Below are positions 5,343 to 6,348 of a stretch of DNA of 6,348 bases, in pieces. Source of the stretch: DASZTU01 sp035547675 (GTDB lineage Bacteria; Pseudomonadota; Alphaproteobacteria; Rhizobiales; Devosiaceae). The stretch lies in assembly GCA_035547675.1 (NCBI GenBank), contig DASZUI010000173.1:1-6348 (forward strand). Direction: 5' to 3'. The notes beneath the pieces were generated by a model. It was given only the letters and a program-made list of their open reading frames with translations, was not told the origin of the DNA and did no database searches. Every line of letters starts with the position of its first letter. Positions within the stretch are counted from its first letter, which is position 1. The translations under genes and the position numbers were made by a program.

Positions 5343-5714
5343 ATGCCGACCATTAATCAGTTGATCCGCAAGCCTCGCGTGGCGAAGCCCCGGCGGAACA
5401 AAGTTCCGGCGATGGAGGCGAACCCGCAGAAGCGCGGCGTTTGCTCCCGCGTTTATACGACGACGCCGAAGAAGCCGAACTCGGCCTTGCGCAAGGTCGC
5501 CAAGGTGCGCCTGACCACTTCCCGCGAAGTGATCTCGTACATCCCCGGCGAGGGTCACAATCTGCAGGAGCACTCGGTGGTGCTCATCCGCGGCGGCCGC
5601 GTGCGCGACCTGCCGGGCGTCCGCTACCATGTGCTGCGTGGCGTTCTGGACACCCAGAGCGTCAAGGACCGCAAGCAGCGCCGTTCGAAATACGGCGCCA
5701 AGCGTCCGAAGTAA
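5343..5714 (+). CDS. rpsL: 30S ribosomal protein S12
   Basis: This 123-residue protein is the full usual length of bacterial S12, which sits at the decoding centre of the small subunit and controls accuracy. It begins MPTINQLIRKPR and contains PQKRGVC, the highly conserved TTTPKKPNSALRKV (lysines 43 and 44), GEGHNLQEHSVVLIRGG and the terminal SKYGAKRPK. Residue 88 is arginine (GGRVRDLPGVRY), where E. coli has lysine; D89, the residue that is methylthiolated in E. coli, is kept. The ATG at 5343 follows a purine-rich GGAAAGAG 6 nt upstream. It is the first gene of the str operon, followed by rpsG after 10 bp. Confidence 0.99.
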   Translation: MPTINQLIRKPRVAKPRRNKVPAMEANPQKRGVCSRVYTTTPKKPNSALRKVAKVRLTTSREVISYIPGEGHNLQEHSVVLIRGGRVRDLPGVRYHVLRGVLDTQSVKDRKQRRSKYGAKRPK

Positions 5715-5724
5715 GGAGACCGTT

Positions 5725-6195
5725 ATGTCCCGTCGTCACAGCGCCGAAAAGCGCGAAGTCAACCCGGACGCCAAGTTCGGCGACATCGTCGTCACCAAGT
5801 TCATGAACTCGCTCATGGAAGACGGCAAGAAGTCGGTCGCCGAGTCGATCGTCTATGGCGCCTTCGACATCGTCCAGTCGAAGACCCGCCAGGACCCCAT
5901 CAACGCCTTCCACACCGCTCTCGACAACATCCGTCCGGCGGTGGAAGTGCGTTCGCGCCGCGTCGGCGGTGCGACCTACCAGGTGCCGGTGGAAGTCCGC
6001 CAGGACCGCCAGCAGGCGCTTGCCATTCGCTGGCTGATCGAAGCGGCGCGCAAGCGCGGCGAACACACCATGCGCGAGCGCCTGTCGGGCGAGCTCATGG
6101 ATGCCATGAACGGCCGCGGCCAGGCGGTCAAGAAGCGCGAGGACACGCACCGCATGGCGGATGCGAACCGCGCCTTCTCGCACTACCGCTGGTAA
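5725..6195 (+). CDS. rpsG: 30S ribosomal protein S7
   Basis: This 156-residue protein is the usual length of bacterial S7. It binds the 3' major domain of 16S rRNA, begins assembly of the small-subunit head and lies near the exit site. It starts MSRRHSAEKRE and includes KFMNSLMEDGKKSVAESIVYGA, VEVRSRRVGGATYQVPVEVR, LAIRWLIEAARKR and the conserved end KKREDTHRMADANRAFSHYRW (each motif is recognisable S7). The start at 5725 is set by AAGGAG at 5713-5718, which overlaps the rpsL stop codon TAA (5712-5714). A longer in-frame opening from 5629 lies inside rpsL and is not used. It is co-transcribed with rpsL and fusA. In E. coli S7 represses translation of this operon; whether this holds here cannot be seen. 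Confidence 0.99.
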   Translation: MSRRHSAEKREVNPDAKFGDIVVTKFMNSLMEDGKKSVAESIVYGAFDIVQSKTRQDPINAFHTALDNIRPAVEVRSRRVGGATYQVPVEVRQDRQQALAIRWLIEAARKRGEHTMRERLSGELMDAMNGRGQAVKKREDTHRMADANRAFSHYRW

Positions 6196-6207
6196 CGGAG
6201 AGAACCC

Positions 6208-6348
6208 ATGGCTCGCGAATATCCGATCCACGAATACCGCAATTTCGGCATCATGGCCCACATCGATGCCGGCAAGACCACCACGACCGAGCGCGTGCTC
6301 TACTACACCGGCAAGTCCCACAAGATCGGCGAAGTCCATGACGGCGCC
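6208..6348 (+). CDS. fusA: elongation factor G, N-terminal part, cut by the window end
   Basis: The first 47 codons are present and the frame runs off the window. The protein begins MAREYPIHEYRNFGIM and reaches the P-loop G1 motif AHIDAGKT at residues 17-24, followed by TTTERVLYYTGKSHKIGEVHDGA. This is diagnostic of EF-G, the GTPase that drives translocation of tRNA and mRNA on the ribosome. The ATG lies 12 bp after the rpsG stop, with GGAGAGA at 6198-6204 as the ribosome binding site. The gene order rpsL-rpsG-fusA is that of the str operon, so tuf probably follows outside the window. Confidence 0.98.
   Translation, partial: MAREYPIHEYRNFGIMAHIDAGKTTTTERVLYYTGKSHKIGEVHDGA

Noticed and set aside
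5104..5343. Open frame of 79 codons on the - strand in the rpsL leader
   Set aside because: It has no ribosome binding site or recognisable motif, and it covers structured leader sequence that is better explained as regulatory RNA.
5300..5356. Short frame (18 codons) starting just after the leader hairpin and running out of frame over the rpsL start
   Set aside because: There is no ribosome binding site, and overlapping the rpsL start in another frame would be costly. It is probably chance.
5662..6339. Open frame of 225 codons on the - strand opposite rpsG and the start of fusA
   Set aside because: It is fully antisense to essential, well-conserved genes and has no recognisable domain.

Overview
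The window is GC-rich DNA with tightly packed genes, and it reads as chromosomal sequence from an alphaproteobacterium. The best evidence is the ribosomal protein S12, S7 and EF-G sequences at the right end. The C-terminal half of S12 looks sphingomonad-like to me, while the starts of S7 and EF-G also resemble Rhizobiales (Hyphomicrobiales). I therefore leave the order open. I saw no mobile element, CRISPR array, tRNA or rRNA.

Left part (1-2034, + strand): a compact operon with overlapping stop and start codons. Two tandem, paralogous DGPF/YCII-family proteins are followed by an ECF42-type sigma factor with a long C-terminal TPR-like extension. This is the classic ECF42 arrangement. The sigma factor presumably drives expression of the small DGPF proteins, whose biochemical role is unknown. 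The operon promoter lies outside the window.

Middle part (1986-3070): on the - strand, a 64-residue protein of unknown function is followed by a class C J-domain protein. The 3' end of the J-domain gene overlaps the 3' end of the sigma factor gene by 49 bp, tail to tail. The divergent region between the 64-residue gene and the next + strand gene carries a perfect 16-bp palindrome that looks like a repressor operator.

Next (3071-4897, + strand): a class I SAM-dependent O-methyltransferase of the CCoAOMT/COMT-like family, then an exported protein of the esterase-like phytase family with its own ribosome binding site and a clear signal peptide.

Right part (4898-6348, + strand): a 445-bp gene-free stretch, then the start of the str operon, rpsL (S12), rpsG (S7) and the first 47 codons of fusA (EF-G). 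The gene-free stretch holds a perfect 12-bp inverted repeat just after the phytase-like gene and a good sigma-70-type promoter near 5066-5092. It also holds a leader of about 240 nt with a hairpin plus T-run that resembles an attenuator. A 13-codon reading frame in that leader ends at the foot of the hairpin. S12 has arginine at position 88, the residue known for streptomycin resistance when substituted in other bacteria.
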